Positions 1 to 7,195 are shown, counted from the first letter of the stretch. The stretch: 17,941 nucleotides of DNA from an uncultured Prevotella sp. (GCA_900551985.1 URYG01000044.1:1-17941), one strand, 5' to 3'. The notes: generated from the letters alone by a model not told the origin. Program-made: numbers and translations.

Positions 1-112
1 CAGAGAGCTTCGCTGTGGTTGTTGTAGCCAAAGTAGGACACATACCGAGGAGCAACACGAAGGTAGGGTTCTCCTTGATGAGTCCGTTCATCAAAATTTT
101 CATATTACTCAT
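1..112 (-). CDS. rnfE: RnfE, electron transport complex subunit E (partial, N-terminus only)
   Basis: Only the first 37 codons are present; the gene runs off the left edge. The visible peptide begins MSNMKILMNGLIKENPTF and continues into LLLGMCPTLATTT. This is the start of the RnfE/RsxE family, whose first membrane helix carries a NP-x-(7)-G-x-CP-x-LA signature. RnfE is an integral membrane subunit that, paired with RnfA, forms part of the membrane core that carries electrons across the bilayer. The ATG at 112 lies 6 nt after the rnfG stop, so the two are almost certainly co-transcribed and translationally linked. rnfA is expected just beyond the edge. Recognition rests on the signature and on operon position. 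Confidence 0.88.
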   Translation of the reverse strand, partial: MSNMKILMNGLIKENPTFVLLLGMCPTLATTTTAKLS

Positions 113-118
113 ATCGGC

Positions 119-793
119 TTATCCTTTCTTTTCGTTATGTTCAACTTTAGACGCACCGCTCTCAGCATCAGCTTTCTGAGATGCACCACTCTCGCCATCT
201 ACACTCTTACCTGCATAGGCAGCATAAGCCTGATTGATAGCCTTGAGGAAGGCACGGCTGGTAATAGTTGATGCGGTGATGGCATCTACTGCATTGCCGC
301 CCTTATCGTCCTTACTCACGTGGAGGTCGCCATCCTTTGGAGTCTTTCCGATGATGCTACCCTTTCCGTCTTTCTGGAACCAGGTAGTTGCCTTGGCACC
401 CAGACCTGGAGTCTCTGAAGCCTGAAGGATGGTGTAACCCATGATCTTGCCCTCGGTATCAAAACCTACGAGCACCTTCAAGTCGCCACCGAAACCGCCG
501 GTAGTACTCTCTACGGCAGCACCCAACTCCTTGCCACTCTTGTCAGAGCACTTGTGGAGGATAAAGGTAAACTCCTTGCCGCCAAACTCCTGCTTCACCT
601 CTTCAGGGTCAGCCACCTGGAGTTCTTCAGTACCCATCACACTCTTGATACCGGTAGCCAGACTCTGGGCAGCCTTCTCGGCGATAGGACCTGAAGTAAG
701 ATTGTTGATACAAGCCAGCACGACACCCACAACGAGCGCTACACCTACGAGTACCAAAACCATGTTCTTTAATGATGATTCTAATTTCTGCAT
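119..793 (-). CDS. rnfG: RnfG, FMN-binding subunit of the Rnf complex
   Basis: A 224-residue protein with one N-terminal membrane anchor (about residues 9-30) and a soluble FMN-binding domain expected on the outer face of the inner membrane. The family attaches FMN covalently to a threonine in an S/T-x-x-T motif. Here TASTITS (173-179) matches, with Thr176 the likely attachment site. SETPGLGAK (126-134) is the other conserved RnfG/NqrC segment. RnfG relays electrons between the RnfD flavin and the rest of the complex. It sits 13 nt downstream of rnfD and 6 nt upstream of rnfE. The last 30 residues form a hydrophilic tail in which ESGAS occurs twice (201-205 and 211-215); this is probably a linker and not catalytic. 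Confidence 0.95.
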   Translation of the reverse strand: MQKLESSLKNMVLVLVGVALVVGVVLACINNLTSGPIAEKAAQSLATGIKSVMGTEELQVADPEEVKQEFGGKEFTFILHKCSDKSGKELGAAVESTTGGFGGDLKVLVGFDTEGKIMGYTILQASETPGLGAKATTWFQKDGKGSIIGKTPKDGDLHVSKDDKGGNAVDAITASTITSRAFLKAINQAYAAYAGKSVDGESGASQKADAESGASKVEHNEKKG

Positions 794-806
794 GTCTCAA
801 TCCTCC

Positions 807-1808
807 TTATTTCTTAGCTGGCTTCTCACCGAAGCGCTTTGGTTTAACGTATGTGTTAATAAGAGGTGTGAACGCATTCATGATAAGAATGGCGAACGAC
901 ATACCTTCCGGATAGCTACCCCAGTTACGGATGATAACGGTCAGGAGACCGATGCAGACACCATAGATGAGCATACCCTTGTGAGTCATTGGCGATGTTA
1001 CGTAATCGGTAGCCATAAAGATGGCACCGAGCATCAAACCACCACTGAAGATGACAGCCAGAGGATTGGCATAAACCGGATTAGCCAAATGCATCAAACC
1101 GCTGAAAACGAATACGGTAGCGATGATGCTGACAGGAATATGCCAGGTAATAACCTTCTTCCAGAGCATGTAAGCCAAACCGAGCAACAGGGCGAAAGCA
1201 CAAACCTCACCGGTTGTTCCGGCACCGAAGGTATCTCCAGTTGCACCGAAAAGCAGGCTCATAGAATCAGGCAACTGATTCAGGAGAGAAGCATCGCCAG
1301 TCTTGATGGCTGTCTTCATGATAGCCAGCGGTGTAGCACCTGTTGTAGCATCGGTATAGCTGAGCATCTGTCCTGCCACAGGCCATGAAGTCATCTGGGC
1401 AGGGAAGCTGACGAGCAGGAAGCAACGGCCCACCAAAGCGGGATTGAAAGGATTATTACCCAGACCGCCGAAACTCATCTTACCTACACCGATGGCAAAC
1501 AAGGCACCGATGATGATGATCCAGAGAGGAAGGTTACTTGGCAAGTTCATGCCGAGCAAGAGACCGGTGATGATGGCAGAACCATCGAGCAAGCTGGTCT
1601 CTTCCTTCAGGAGATATTTTGTAATTGCCCACTCAAAGAAGACGCAGGCTGCCACAGAGGTGAGCAGAACGACTGCTGAACCCAAGCCGAAGAAATAGAA
1701 AGATGCGAGGATGGCAGGCACGAGGGCGATAATCACTCCGTACATGTTCTTCTCCACGCTCTCATTTCCGTGGGCATGTGGCGATAATGAAACGATTAAT
1801 TTTCCCAT
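807..1808 (-). CDS. rnfD: RnfD, membrane flavoprotein subunit of the Rnf complex
   Basis: A 333-residue polytopic membrane protein of the RnfD/NqrB family, with repeated hydrophobic helices from residue 24 to about 310. The signature GNNPFNPALVGR (117-128) is conserved in the family. The motif TTGATPL (155-161) matches the S/T-GAT site where FMN is joined by phosphoester to threonine, here probably Thr159. In the complex RnfD carries electrons through the membrane and is thought to take part in coupling to Na+ or H+ transport. The start at 1808 gives MGKLIVSLSPHAHG, a typical family N-terminus (SPH). The gap from rnfC is 41 nt, the longest between the rnfB-to-rnfE genes, and rnfG follows 13 nt later. 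Confidence 0.95.
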   Translation of the reverse strand: MGKLIVSLSPHAHGNESVEKNMYGVIIALVPAILASFYFFGLGSAVVLLTSVAACVFFEWAITKYLLKEETSLLDGSAIITGLLLGMNLPSNLPLWIIIIGALFAIGVGKMSFGGLGNNPFNPALVGRCFLLVSFPAQMTSWPVAGQMLSYTDATTGATPLAIMKTAIKTGDASLLNQLPDSMSLLFGATGDTFGAGTTGEVCAFALLLGLAYMLWKKVITWHIPVSIIATVFVFSGLMHLANPVYANPLAVIFSGGLMLGAIFMATDYVTSPMTHKGMLIYGVCIGLLTVIIRNWGSYPEGMSFAILIMNAFTPLINTYVKPKRFGEKPAKK

Positions 1809-1849
1809 TTTACTTAATCAAGTATTTGGTTTGTTTTTACTTTTATTCT

Positions 1850-3202
1850 TTACTTCTTGGCACTTCGTGCTCTGATGATACCCATCACTGCTGCCTTACC
1901 GTTGATGATGTTATCGAGGATAGGACGATGAGATGGACAGGTGAACTGGCATGAACCGCAGGCGATGCAGGATGTTACCTCCTCTGCCTCCAGGCGCTCA
2001 TAATCCTTCACTACGCTCAGGGTAGCAAGCAAGTATGGCTCCAGACCCATTGGGCAGGCATCCACACACTTGGCACAGCGGATACATGGCTGAGCCTTCT
2101 TGCGATGAGCATCCGCATCGGTTAATACGGTGATAGAGTTGGTACCCTTGGTTACAGGAACATCGAGGCTGATCACAGCCTTACCCATCATCGGACCACC
2201 AGCCAACACCTTGTTGTCGCCTTCTGGCAAACCGCCACAGTTGTCAATCATCAGAGAGAATGGAGTTCCCATACGCACGAGGAAGTTGCCAGGATTCTTC
2301 ACCTGCTTTCCGGTAACAGTGGTATAGCGCTCGAAGAGAGGCTTATTCTTCATAACTGCCTGATAAACAGCAAAGGCAGTACCTACATTCTGAACAATTG
2401 CTCCAACGTTGACCGGGATAGCAGGAGGTGCAGGAACCTGACGGCGAATGACGGCATCCACCAACTGCTTCTCACCACCCTGAGGATACTTCTTGGCCAG
2501 AGGAACGATCTCGATACGAGAATCATTGGCTGTCTTTTCCTCGAAGAGCTTGATGGCAGCAGGCTTGTTGTCCTCGATACCGATGTAGCCCTTCTCTACC
2601 TTGGCCGCCTTCATCAGAAGGTTCAAGCCAACGAGAATCTCATCGGCATGCTCCATCATCAGGCGATAGTCGGCTGTGATATAAGGCTCACACTCTACAC
2701 CATTGATGATGACGCACTCAGCCTTGGCTCCTGGAGGAGGACAAAGCTTGATGAAAGTTGGGAAACCGGCACCACCCATACCAGTGACACCAGCCACCTT
2801 GATACGGTTGACAATCTCTTCTGGAGTCAGCTCAGCATGAGCCTCAAGAGTCTCGAGTTTATCAGAGCGGTCGATGCTCTCCTCCCACTCGTCGCCCTCT
2901 ACATTAATAATAATGCAAGGCTTGCGATAACCGGTAGCATCAATAGTTGTATCTACCTTGAACACGGTTCCAGAAACGGAACTGTAAATAGGAGCACTCA
3001 CAAAGCCACCAGCCTCAGCGATGAGTGTACCCACCTTCACCTTGTCGCCCTTGGCAACTACAGGCTTGGCAGGAGCACCGATGTGCTGACCAAGTGGGAA
3101 AATAGCCTGCATAGGGAGAGGAGCTACCTGAGTAGCCATCTCGGCAGTAATCTTATTCTCTTCTGGGTGAACTCCACCAATTCTAAAAGTTCTCAAATTC
3201 AT
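1850..3202 (-). CDS. rnfC: RnfC, NADH-binding flavin/iron-sulfur subunit of the Rnf complex
   Basis: A 450-residue peripheral cytoplasmic subunit where NAD+ is reduced or NADH oxidised. The domain order is typical: an N-terminal beta-rich RnfC region starting GGVHPEENK; a Complex I 51-kDa-like flavin/NADH fold with GMGGAGFPT (141-149) and GVECEPY (168-174); an SLBB-like segment (about 260-320); then two CxxCxxCxxxCP motifs with cysteines 373/376/379/383 and 412/415/418/422 for two [4Fe-4S] clusters. The protein ends shortly after the second cluster and lacks the long Ala/Lys-rich extension of enterobacterial RnfC, as in Bacteroidota and clostridial homologues. It starts 3 nt after the rnfB stop, which implies tight coupling. 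Confidence 0.96.
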   Translation of the reverse strand: MNLRTFRIGGVHPEENKITAEMATQVAPLPMQAIFPLGQHIGAPAKPVVAKGDKVKVGTLIAEAGGFVSAPIYSSVSGTVFKVDTTIDATGYRKPCIIINVEGDEWEESIDRSDKLETLEAHAELTPEEIVNRIKVAGVTGMGGAGFPTFIKLCPPPGAKAECVIINGVECEPYITADYRLMMEHADEILVGLNLLMKAAKVEKGYIGIEDNKPAAIKLFEEKTANDSRIEIVPLAKKYPQGGEKQLVDAVIRRQVPAPPAIPVNVGAIVQNVGTAFAVYQAVMKNKPLFERYTTVTGKQVKNPGNFLVRMGTPFSLMIDNCGGLPEGDNKVLAGGPMMGKAVISLDVPVTKGTNSITVLTDADAHRKKAQPCIRCAKCVDACPMGLEPYLLATLSVVKDYERLEAEEVTSCIACGSCQFTCPSHRPILDNIINGKAAVMGIIRARSAKK

Positions 3203-3205
3203 GAT

Positions 3206-4114
3206 TTAATCCTCCTTCTTTACTTCAGCAGGTGCAGCAACTGGAGCTTCTGCTACAGGAGCAGTCTCAGCAGCTGGCTTTGCCTTCTTAACTGGGAAAT
3301 TTACTTTTACGAGAGCACCTGTTGGGCATTCGTCAACACACTTGGTACACATGCGGCACTTGTTGAAGTCAACATAAGCCACATTGTTCTCAATGGTGAT
3401 AGCATCAAACTTGCAGGCCTTCTGACATTTACCGCATCCGATGCAAGCAACGCTACAAGCCTTTTTGGCAACAGCACCCTTGTCGTGGTTCACGCACTGA
3501 ACGTAAACACGGCGACCCTTTGGCCCCTTCTTACGAAGCTCGATGATATGACGTGGGCAAGCCTTGGCGCAAGCACCACAACCCGTACACTTCTCCTCAT
3601 CAACCTCAGGAAGGCCCGTCTCAGGATTGATAGAGATGGCACCGAACTGGCAGGCAGCCACACAATCACCACAACCCAGACAGCCGAATCCGCAGCCGGT
3701 TTCACCAGCACCACAAGAATTCATAGCAGCACAAGTGTGCAAACCATCATACTCGGCGATGCGAGGACGATGCTCGCAAGAACCATTACAACGAACCACT
3801 GCCACCTTAGCCTCTGTGTTAGCCACAGCCAGGCCCAGGAGATCAGCCACCTTGCCCATCACGTCGGCACCACCCACAGGACACATCAGTCCGTCGATGC
3901 TACCGGCATCAGCACCCTTGACCAGCGCTGCAGCCATACCAGAACATCCGGCAAAACCGCAACCGCCGCAGTTGGCACCAGGAAGAATCTCTCCTACCTG
4001 TCCCAATCGAGGGTCTTCTTCGACGGCAAACTTCTTGGAAACTCCGAAGAGCACCAGCGCTGCTACCAGCGCAATGGCTCCGAGCACCAAGACAGCACTC
4101 AAAATTAAATCCAT
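3206..4114 (-). CDS. rnfB: RnfB, multi-cluster ferredoxin-type subunit of the Rnf complex
   Basis: A 302-residue protein that accepts electrons from reduced ferredoxin. Residues 1-24 form a membrane anchor. Cys49-x2-Cys52-x4-Cys57-x20-Cys78 is the family's N-terminal [4Fe-4S] site. Four CxxCxxCxxxC motifs follow, starting at Cys145, Cys176, Cys224 and Cys253, so about five clusters are predicted. This is the long RnfB form of anaerobes, unlike the shorter enterobacterial RsxB with two C-terminal motifs. After residue 275 comes an Ala/Pro/Glu-rich tail of about 25 residues without cysteines. The gene is separated from rseC by 89 nt with no obvious terminator, and rnfC follows after 3 nt. Confidence 0.96.
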   Translation of the reverse strand: MDLILSAVLVLGAIALVAALVLFGVSKKFAVEEDPRLGQVGEILPGANCGGCGFAGCSGMAAALVKGADAGSIDGLMCPVGGADVMGKVADLLGLAVANTEAKVAVVRCNGSCEHRPRIAEYDGLHTCAAMNSCGAGETGCGFGCLGCGDCVAACQFGAISINPETGLPEVDEEKCTGCGACAKACPRHIIELRKKGPKGRRVYVQCVNHDKGAVAKKACSVACIGCGKCQKACKFDAITIENNVAYVDFNKCRMCTKCVDECPTGALVKVNFPVKKAKPAAETAPVAEAPVAAPAEVKKED

Positions 4115-4203
4115 AATAGTTTGTATTTGTTTTGTTAATATTTCTAGTTATTCCGATATCAGCCCACATCTTGTATTCGAGCCTGAAAAGCTGGAAAATC
4201 ATT

Positions 4204-4623
4204 CTAGCAGCAGGGCTCAAGACTAAAGCTTAATTTGTTTCGTAGTTTGTTTCTCAAGAGATAAAGCCCTATATAATAAGGTATCAATATCCCCAAGGCT
4301 GACACAGCAGCATATCCCTCTGATTGCGTGATCTTCAGTACAGCAACTAAAGCCACAACCATCAGGAGCAGAGGCAGCAAATAGCCATACAAGCTGGCGC
4401 GGAAGCCAACAGCCGTATCTGCCACCACAACAACAGAGTCACCCTGCTGATACCTGACGGCACCAGCAACATGAACCTCGATAATCTTTTCTTTCGTTTC
4501 AGAAGCATTGCAATGCGCAGCCACCTTACAGGCACTGCACGCAGATGACTGAAGGATGCGCACGCGGACACAGCCCTCTTCTACTCCATCCACTATTCCA
4601 TTATGCTTAATTTTATTACTCAT
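4204..4623 (-). CDS. rseC: RseC / SoxR-reducing system family membrane protein
   Basis: A 139-residue protein with a small N-terminal domain holding Cys29, Cys32 and Cys38 (ACSACKVAAHC) and two membrane helices at about 78-97 and 103-122. This layout is that of the RseC family. Enterobacterial members act with the Rsx/Rnf complex in reducing SoxR or modulating RseA; in Bacteroidota the gene commonly heads the rnf operon, and its exact role there is not settled. It is the first full gene of this operon, about 95 nt downstream of the predicted transcription start. Its ATG at 4623 overlaps the TGA of a six-codon leader ORF. The C-terminus ends in two further cysteines. Confidence 0.9.
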   Translation of the reverse strand: MSNKIKHNGIVDGVEEGCVRVRILQSSACSACKVAAHCNASETKEKIIEVHVAGAVRYQQGDSVVVVADTAVGFRASLYGYLLPLLLMVVALVAVLKITQSEGYAAVSALGILIPYYIGLYLLRNKLRNKLSFSLEPCC

Positions 4624-4640
4624 TTCCGAATCTTGTTCAT
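4620..4640 (-). other. Six-codon leader mini-ORF overlapping the rseC start
   Basis: On the minus strand ATG-AAC-AAG-ATT-CGG-AAA-TGA encodes MNKIRK. Its stop overlaps the rseC start as ATGA. A purine-rich stretch, GGAGAGGAAAGG, lies about 10 nt before the mini-ORF start and is the best ribosome-binding-like sequence in the leader; rseC itself has nothing comparable at the usual distance. This may be chance, or it may couple rseC translation to an upstream initiation. Confidence 0.3.
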
Positions 4641-4725
4641 AAGGTTAGCCTTTCCTCTCCTACATAAGAGCACCTATTTTAAGGTGGCTTATTGCAAAGT
4701 CGAGTTAGCAATTCCATTTTGTTTG

Positions 4726-4756
4726 CAAAGATAATATATTATTTATAAATGGCAAA
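4726..4756 (-). promoter_or_regulatory. Predicted Bacteroidota sigma-ABfr promoter of the rseC-rnf operon
   Basis: On the minus strand TTTG (4756-4753) is followed after exactly 19 nt by TATCTTTG (4733-4726). This fits the TTTG-N19/21-TAnnTTTG consensus of the primary sigma factor in Bacteroidota. Transcription should begin near 4719, giving rseC a leader of about 95 nt. It is divergent from the promoter at 4888-4918, with about 130 bp of AT-rich DNA between the two -33 elements. Confidence 0.8.
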
Positions 4757-4887
4757 CAAAATCACCAGATTATTTATTTAAAAGAAACGTAAACGTTTTC
4801 TATGTTACATTTTAGGCCATAAAAACAAAGAAAAACACAGAAATAAACGGATAAAAATAGGTTTTTAATAAATTTCTCGCTATCTTC

Positions 4888-4918
4888 TTTGTTTATATCA
4901 TTTTTTTGTGTACCTTTG
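4888..4918 (+). promoter_or_regulatory. Predicted sigma-ABfr promoter of the acidic-protein gene
   Basis: TTTG at 4888-4891 is separated by 19 nt from TACCTTTG at 4911-4918, an exact match to the Bacteroidota -33/-7 consensus. The predicted start is near 4925, about 50 nt before the ATG at 4976. This also shows that the longer open frame beginning at 4889 cannot be the coding start, because it would begin inside the promoter. Confidence 0.8.
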
Positions 4919-4975
4919 CAAAAAACAAGAAAGCCAACAACACCTAGCGTGTCGAGGCACGAAAACACTAAGATT

Positions 4976-5428
4976 ATGGAAATAACAGAGCAGATGACAA
5001 TTCAGCAAGTTGAGCGCTTTATCAAAAAGATAGCTCAAAAGTTTCCAGCACAACCTTCAAATGAAGAAAACGCCGTGCTGACCGACATCCATGTAAGAGT
5101 TTCCCAAGACAGTGGTGAGCTCCTAGCCTTTGACGATGACGACACAGAGATTACTCGCTGCGTAGTGGAGCAATGGATAGACAACAAGGATGAGAACTTC
5201 TATGATGAGGTGGCAAAGATTTTGCGAGACGCCTTGCGCAAGAATTCTGAGATTGTAGATAATCTCGGAATCCTTAAGCCATATAGTTTCGTGCTGGAAG
5301 ATGATGACAAGGAAAACCTCGGCGAACTCTATCTTGCCGACGATGACACCATCATTTTGGGTGGTGACCTGATGGAAAACCTGGATCACGACCTCGATGA
5401 ATTCCTTGACGATTTGTTAAAAGAATAA
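4976..5428 (+). CDS. Acidic protein of unknown function (150 residues)
   Basis: I do not recognise a named family. The start at 4976 (MEITEQMTIQQVERFIKK) is chosen because the in-frame extension to 4889 would lie within the promoter. The protein is soluble, with no signal peptide or membrane helix. It is strongly acidic, with clusters DDDD (about 53-56), EDDD (about 116-119) and DDDT (about 125-128) and a C-terminus rich in D, E and L. Helical N- and C-terminal parts flank a short strand-rich middle. No catalytic motif is visible. It forms its own transcription unit between a matching promoter and a strong terminator, divergent from the rnf operon. The well-formed signals make it a real gene; its function is unknown. 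Confidence 0.85.
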   Translation: MEITEQMTIQQVERFIKKIAQKFPAQPSNEENAVLTDIHVRVSQDSGELLAFDDDDTEITRCVVEQWIDNKDENFYDEVAKILRDALRKNSEIVDNLGILKPYSFVLEDDDKENLGELYLADDDTIILGGDLMENLDHDLDEFLDDLLKE

Positions 5429-5444
5429 ACTTGAACTCAAGAGC

Positions 5445-5470
5445 AAAGCCCATCCTCCCGGATGGGCTTT
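5445..5470 (+). terminator. Rho-independent-type terminator after the acidic-protein gene
   Basis: AAAGCCCATCC pairs perfectly with GGATGGGCTTT around the loop TCCC (11-bp stem). It starts 16 nt after the stop codon at 5428. The right arm ends in TTT, but only a weak T-rich tail follows. It would also meet any minus-strand transcript coming from the promoter at 5623. Confidence 0.85.
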
Positions 5471-5616
5471 AGCATTTAATACAAAAACATTATGAATTAT
5501 TTCTATTAGCGAACAAGATTCGTTTTATTAATATATTCTATCTAAAAGTTATATTTCAAACAAACTAATAGTTTCAAACAATTACCGTACTCTTACGATT
5601 AATCTATTCTTGTTTA
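5471..5616 (-). ncRNA. Possible small RNA from an orphan promoter (candidate)
   Basis: A promoter-like element at 5623-5654 points leftward into an AT-rich stretch with no open frame longer than a few codons on the minus strand. The predicted transcript would start near 5616. It could form short hairpins, such as CGTA-agag-TACG and CGAA-tcttg-TTCG, and would reach the hairpin at 5445-5470 after about 150 nt. Nothing identifies an RNA family, so this is an inference from the promoter alone. Confidence 0.2.
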
Positions 5617-5622
5617 CGGGTG

Positions 5623-5654
5623 CAAAGATACGACTTTTTTCTAATTCCTGCAAT
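5623..5654 (-). promoter_or_regulatory. Orphan sigma-ABfr-like promoter
   Basis: On the minus strand TATCTTTG (5630-5623) is an exact -7 element. Twenty nt upstream is ATTG (5654-5651), which keeps the TTG core of the -33 element. No gene follows on that strand before the terminator at 5470. It lies downstream of the terminator of the exported-protein gene, so it is not an internal promoter of that unit. Confidence 0.45.
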
Positions 5655-5736
5655 ACCTAATAATGGGGGTTTTAGACAATACCTAAAACAGATGAGCCAG
5701 GCTCTTCAGACAATTGCTACTTTCCCCTATCCCATA

Positions 5737-5775
5737 CAAAAAACTGCAAGTCAGACTTATCGTCCAACCTGCAGT
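5737..5775 (-). terminator. Intrinsic terminator of the small exported-protein gene
   Basis: Read on the minus strand, ACTGCAGGTTGGAC pairs with GTCTGACTTGCAGT across a 5-nt loop, giving a 14-bp stem with three G-U pairs. It is followed directly by six U residues (5743-5738). It lies about 50 nt after the stop codon at 5827. Confidence 0.88.
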
Positions 5776-5809
5776 CCATTCATATCTCTCTCTTATAATT
5801 TCTTTTCAG

Positions 5810-5828
5810 AATTCAATCGAATTGAATT
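5810..5828. repeat. Short inverted repeat at the stop codon
   Basis: AATTCAAT, spacer CGA, ATTGAATT: a perfect 8-bp palindrome that overlaps the stop codon at 5827-5829. It is AT-rich and could form a weak hairpin at the 3' end of the mRNA. No recognised function. Confidence 0.4.
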
Positions 5829-6180
5829 ACTTCAAACCACGATTCATAAGTGTTGCATTCAGAAGCATCACATACTTGCGATACTGAGAATCATTGAGGA
5901 TGCTGTGCATGTACTTGAGATCCTTGATGACAGCCTTGTCAATCATAGCTGCACGCTCATCCTTTGCTGCAGTTGCTGCATTCATCATATCAGCTGTGAA
6001 GTTCTTGTGAACATCAGCTACAGCCTCTGCCTGATCAATATTGAGTGACAATGCATTAGCCAAGCTACCCATCTTTACATTCATGTTGTAAGCTGCTGTT
6101 GCGTTTGTTGCCTCGTCTGCTGCAAAAGTAGTTGTTGCCATTGCGAACATTGCTACTGCCAAAATCATAACCTTTTTCAT
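5827..6180 (-). CDS. Small exported protein of unknown function
   Basis: A 117-residue protein starting MKKVMILAVAMFAMATTTFA, a clear Sec signal peptide with likely cleavage after Ala20 (TFA/AD). The mature part (about 97 residues) is mostly helical, with Ala/Asn-rich segments and a C-terminus reading YVMLLNATLMNRGL. In size and helical character it resembles small periplasmic helical proteins, but no named motif is visible. An in-frame ATG at 6213 would add MTRKVEKGKKI before the signal peptide. I prefer 6180 because AGAAAGG sits about 11 nt upstream and the product then begins with a classic signal sequence. The gene stands alone, with its own promoter and terminator and a leader of about 120 nt. 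Confidence 0.82.
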   Translation of the reverse strand: MKKVMILAVAMFAMATTTFAADEATNATAAYNMNVKMGSLANALSLNIDQAEAVADVHKNFTADMMNAATAAKDERAAMIDKAVIKDLKYMHSILNDSQYRKYVMLLNATLMNRGLK

Positions 6181-6305
6181 AATCTTTTTACCTTTCTCTA
6201 CTTTACGAGTCATCTTCTGAACCTAAACTATCTCTCTTATGATCTAGGAGGCTCTAAAAGGACTCTTGTTAAACATTATCCTGATGTCTTTTCTTTAAGA
6301 CACTG

Positions 6306-6337
6306 CAAAGATACGAACTTTCTGCTGTGTACGCAAA
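6306..6337 (-). promoter_or_regulatory. Predicted sigma-ABfr promoter of the exported-protein gene
   Basis: On the minus strand TTTG (6337-6334), 20 nt, TATCTTTG (6313-6306): a consensus match. The predicted start near 6299 leaves a leader of about 120 nt before the ATG at 6180. The leader begins with a small hairpin, GTCTT-aaagaa-AAGAC. Confidence 0.78.
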
Positions 6338-6600
6338 CAATTCGAGAAAAAAATGCTCAAAAGGCTCTCTTTTTTGATATACATCAACATCAAAAGACTT
6401 CTTTCTTCAACTTTTCGTTACCTAACACCTATTTTAGCATTCAAAAGGTAAGCAGTTTCGCAATATCAGTAACATTTGCGTTTCAAGTGAGAACTACTAT
6501 CAGAAAAAGCCTAGCAAGTTGCCATCTTCCTGCCACACAAAATGAGCACTCTGAATCTTTTTTCCCTAAAATCCCAATATTTCTACTATTTCTTTTCCAT
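6338..6600. other. Intergenic stretch with no recognised gene
   Basis: This lies between two divergent promoters. It is AT-rich with no credible open frame; the 60-codon frame from 6487 uses GTG, runs through the promoter at 6618 and has no coding character. I see no RNA gene or repeat here. Confidence 0.5.
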
Positions 6601-6617
6601 ATCCCAATTATTTATTG

Positions 6618-6625
6618 TATCTTTG
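6618..6625 (+). promoter_or_regulatory. Predicted promoter of the intron-interrupted transcription unit
   Basis: TATCTTTG is an exact -7 element. At the -33 position, 20 nt upstream, the sequence is TTTC (6594-6597), one base off TTTG. Transcription should start near 6632 and run through the leader and group II intron into the gene at 8842. Confidence 0.55.
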
Positions 6626-6631
6626 CAGAAG

Positions 6632-6734
6632 ATTTGCGACGTGAGGTCGTACAAGTAATTGTTCTTTGAAACTTAAGAACCTCTTATTCCGTTAAGAGTA
6701 GCCTACCGAAGCGTGCGTAGTTGGTAACGACTGG
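6632..6734 (+). promoter_or_regulatory. Structured 5' leader (upstream exon of the group II intron)
   Basis: About 100 nt of non-coding leader. It can form two consecutive hairpins, GTTCTT/AAGAAC (6661-6666 with 6675-6680) and CTCTTA/TAAGAG (6681-6686 with 6693-6698). It ends in the proposed intron-binding sites: GTTGGTA at 6720-6726 (IBS2) and CGACTGG at 6728-6734 (IBS1). After splicing it would join a 13-nt segment directly before the ATG at 8842. Confidence 0.45.
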
Positions 6735-7195
6735 GTGCGGAGCCTTCGGGACAATATGACAAAGTATTGAACATCACAAGACGTAGTTGTTAGGCTGACC
6801 GACAAGAATAACGTAAAGTAACCATCGCTACCAACCATCGTTACAAAGGATTGGCTCACGGGTGTTGAAGAGCCATGCCAAAACGGCAAGTGGACAAGTT
6901 AGTCATGTATCTTTAATGATTACACGGATGTCGCTCCACCGGTGGATAGATGGGTTCTAAATCGGTCGAAGTTATTTGTATGGAACACGGTAAGCCCAAA
7001 AGTCTCCTCGCTTGGCAACGAGAGGAGGTAAGTCAATCGTAAGTGCGACCGAATGGCTTGTGGGTAAATGACGATGGAGAAAGCGAACGCCCCTCTGTAA
7101 TGGTGGGGATAGGGATTGGGACATCATCCCACACGAAAGTGGGCAGACTTCCATCAGGTAATTCACTACGAAAAGAAATGTAGAACCTGCGTAAA

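Noticed and set aside
441..1388. A 315-codon open frame on the plus strand across rnfG and rnfD
   Set aside because: It is antisense to both genes and spans their junction; the composition is low in hydrophobic core residues and no motif is seen.
2648..4108. A 486-codon open frame on the plus strand, antisense to rnfB and rnfC
   Set aside because: It lies wholly opposite two well-supported Rnf genes with clear cysteine motifs. Its translation is Ser/Thr/His-rich with no domain, and it has no promoter. It is a codon-bias shadow.
4889..4975. Upstream extension of the acidic-protein gene
   Set aside because: It would initiate within the -33 element of the gene's own promoter, before the transcription start.
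5620..6048. A 142-codon plus-strand frame over the exported-protein gene
   Set aside because: It crosses the minus-strand terminator and the coding region, with no promoter; the minus-strand gene has a signal peptide, promoter and terminator.
6487..6669. A 60-codon frame on the plus strand before the intron
   Set aside because: It starts with GTG, runs through the predicted promoter at 6618 and has no conserved or coding-like sequence.
6713..6717. First GTGCG as the intron 5' boundary
   Set aside because: The bases before it (CCGAAGC) have no matching EBS1 in domain I. The second GTGCG at 6735 has both IBS1 and IBS2 partners.
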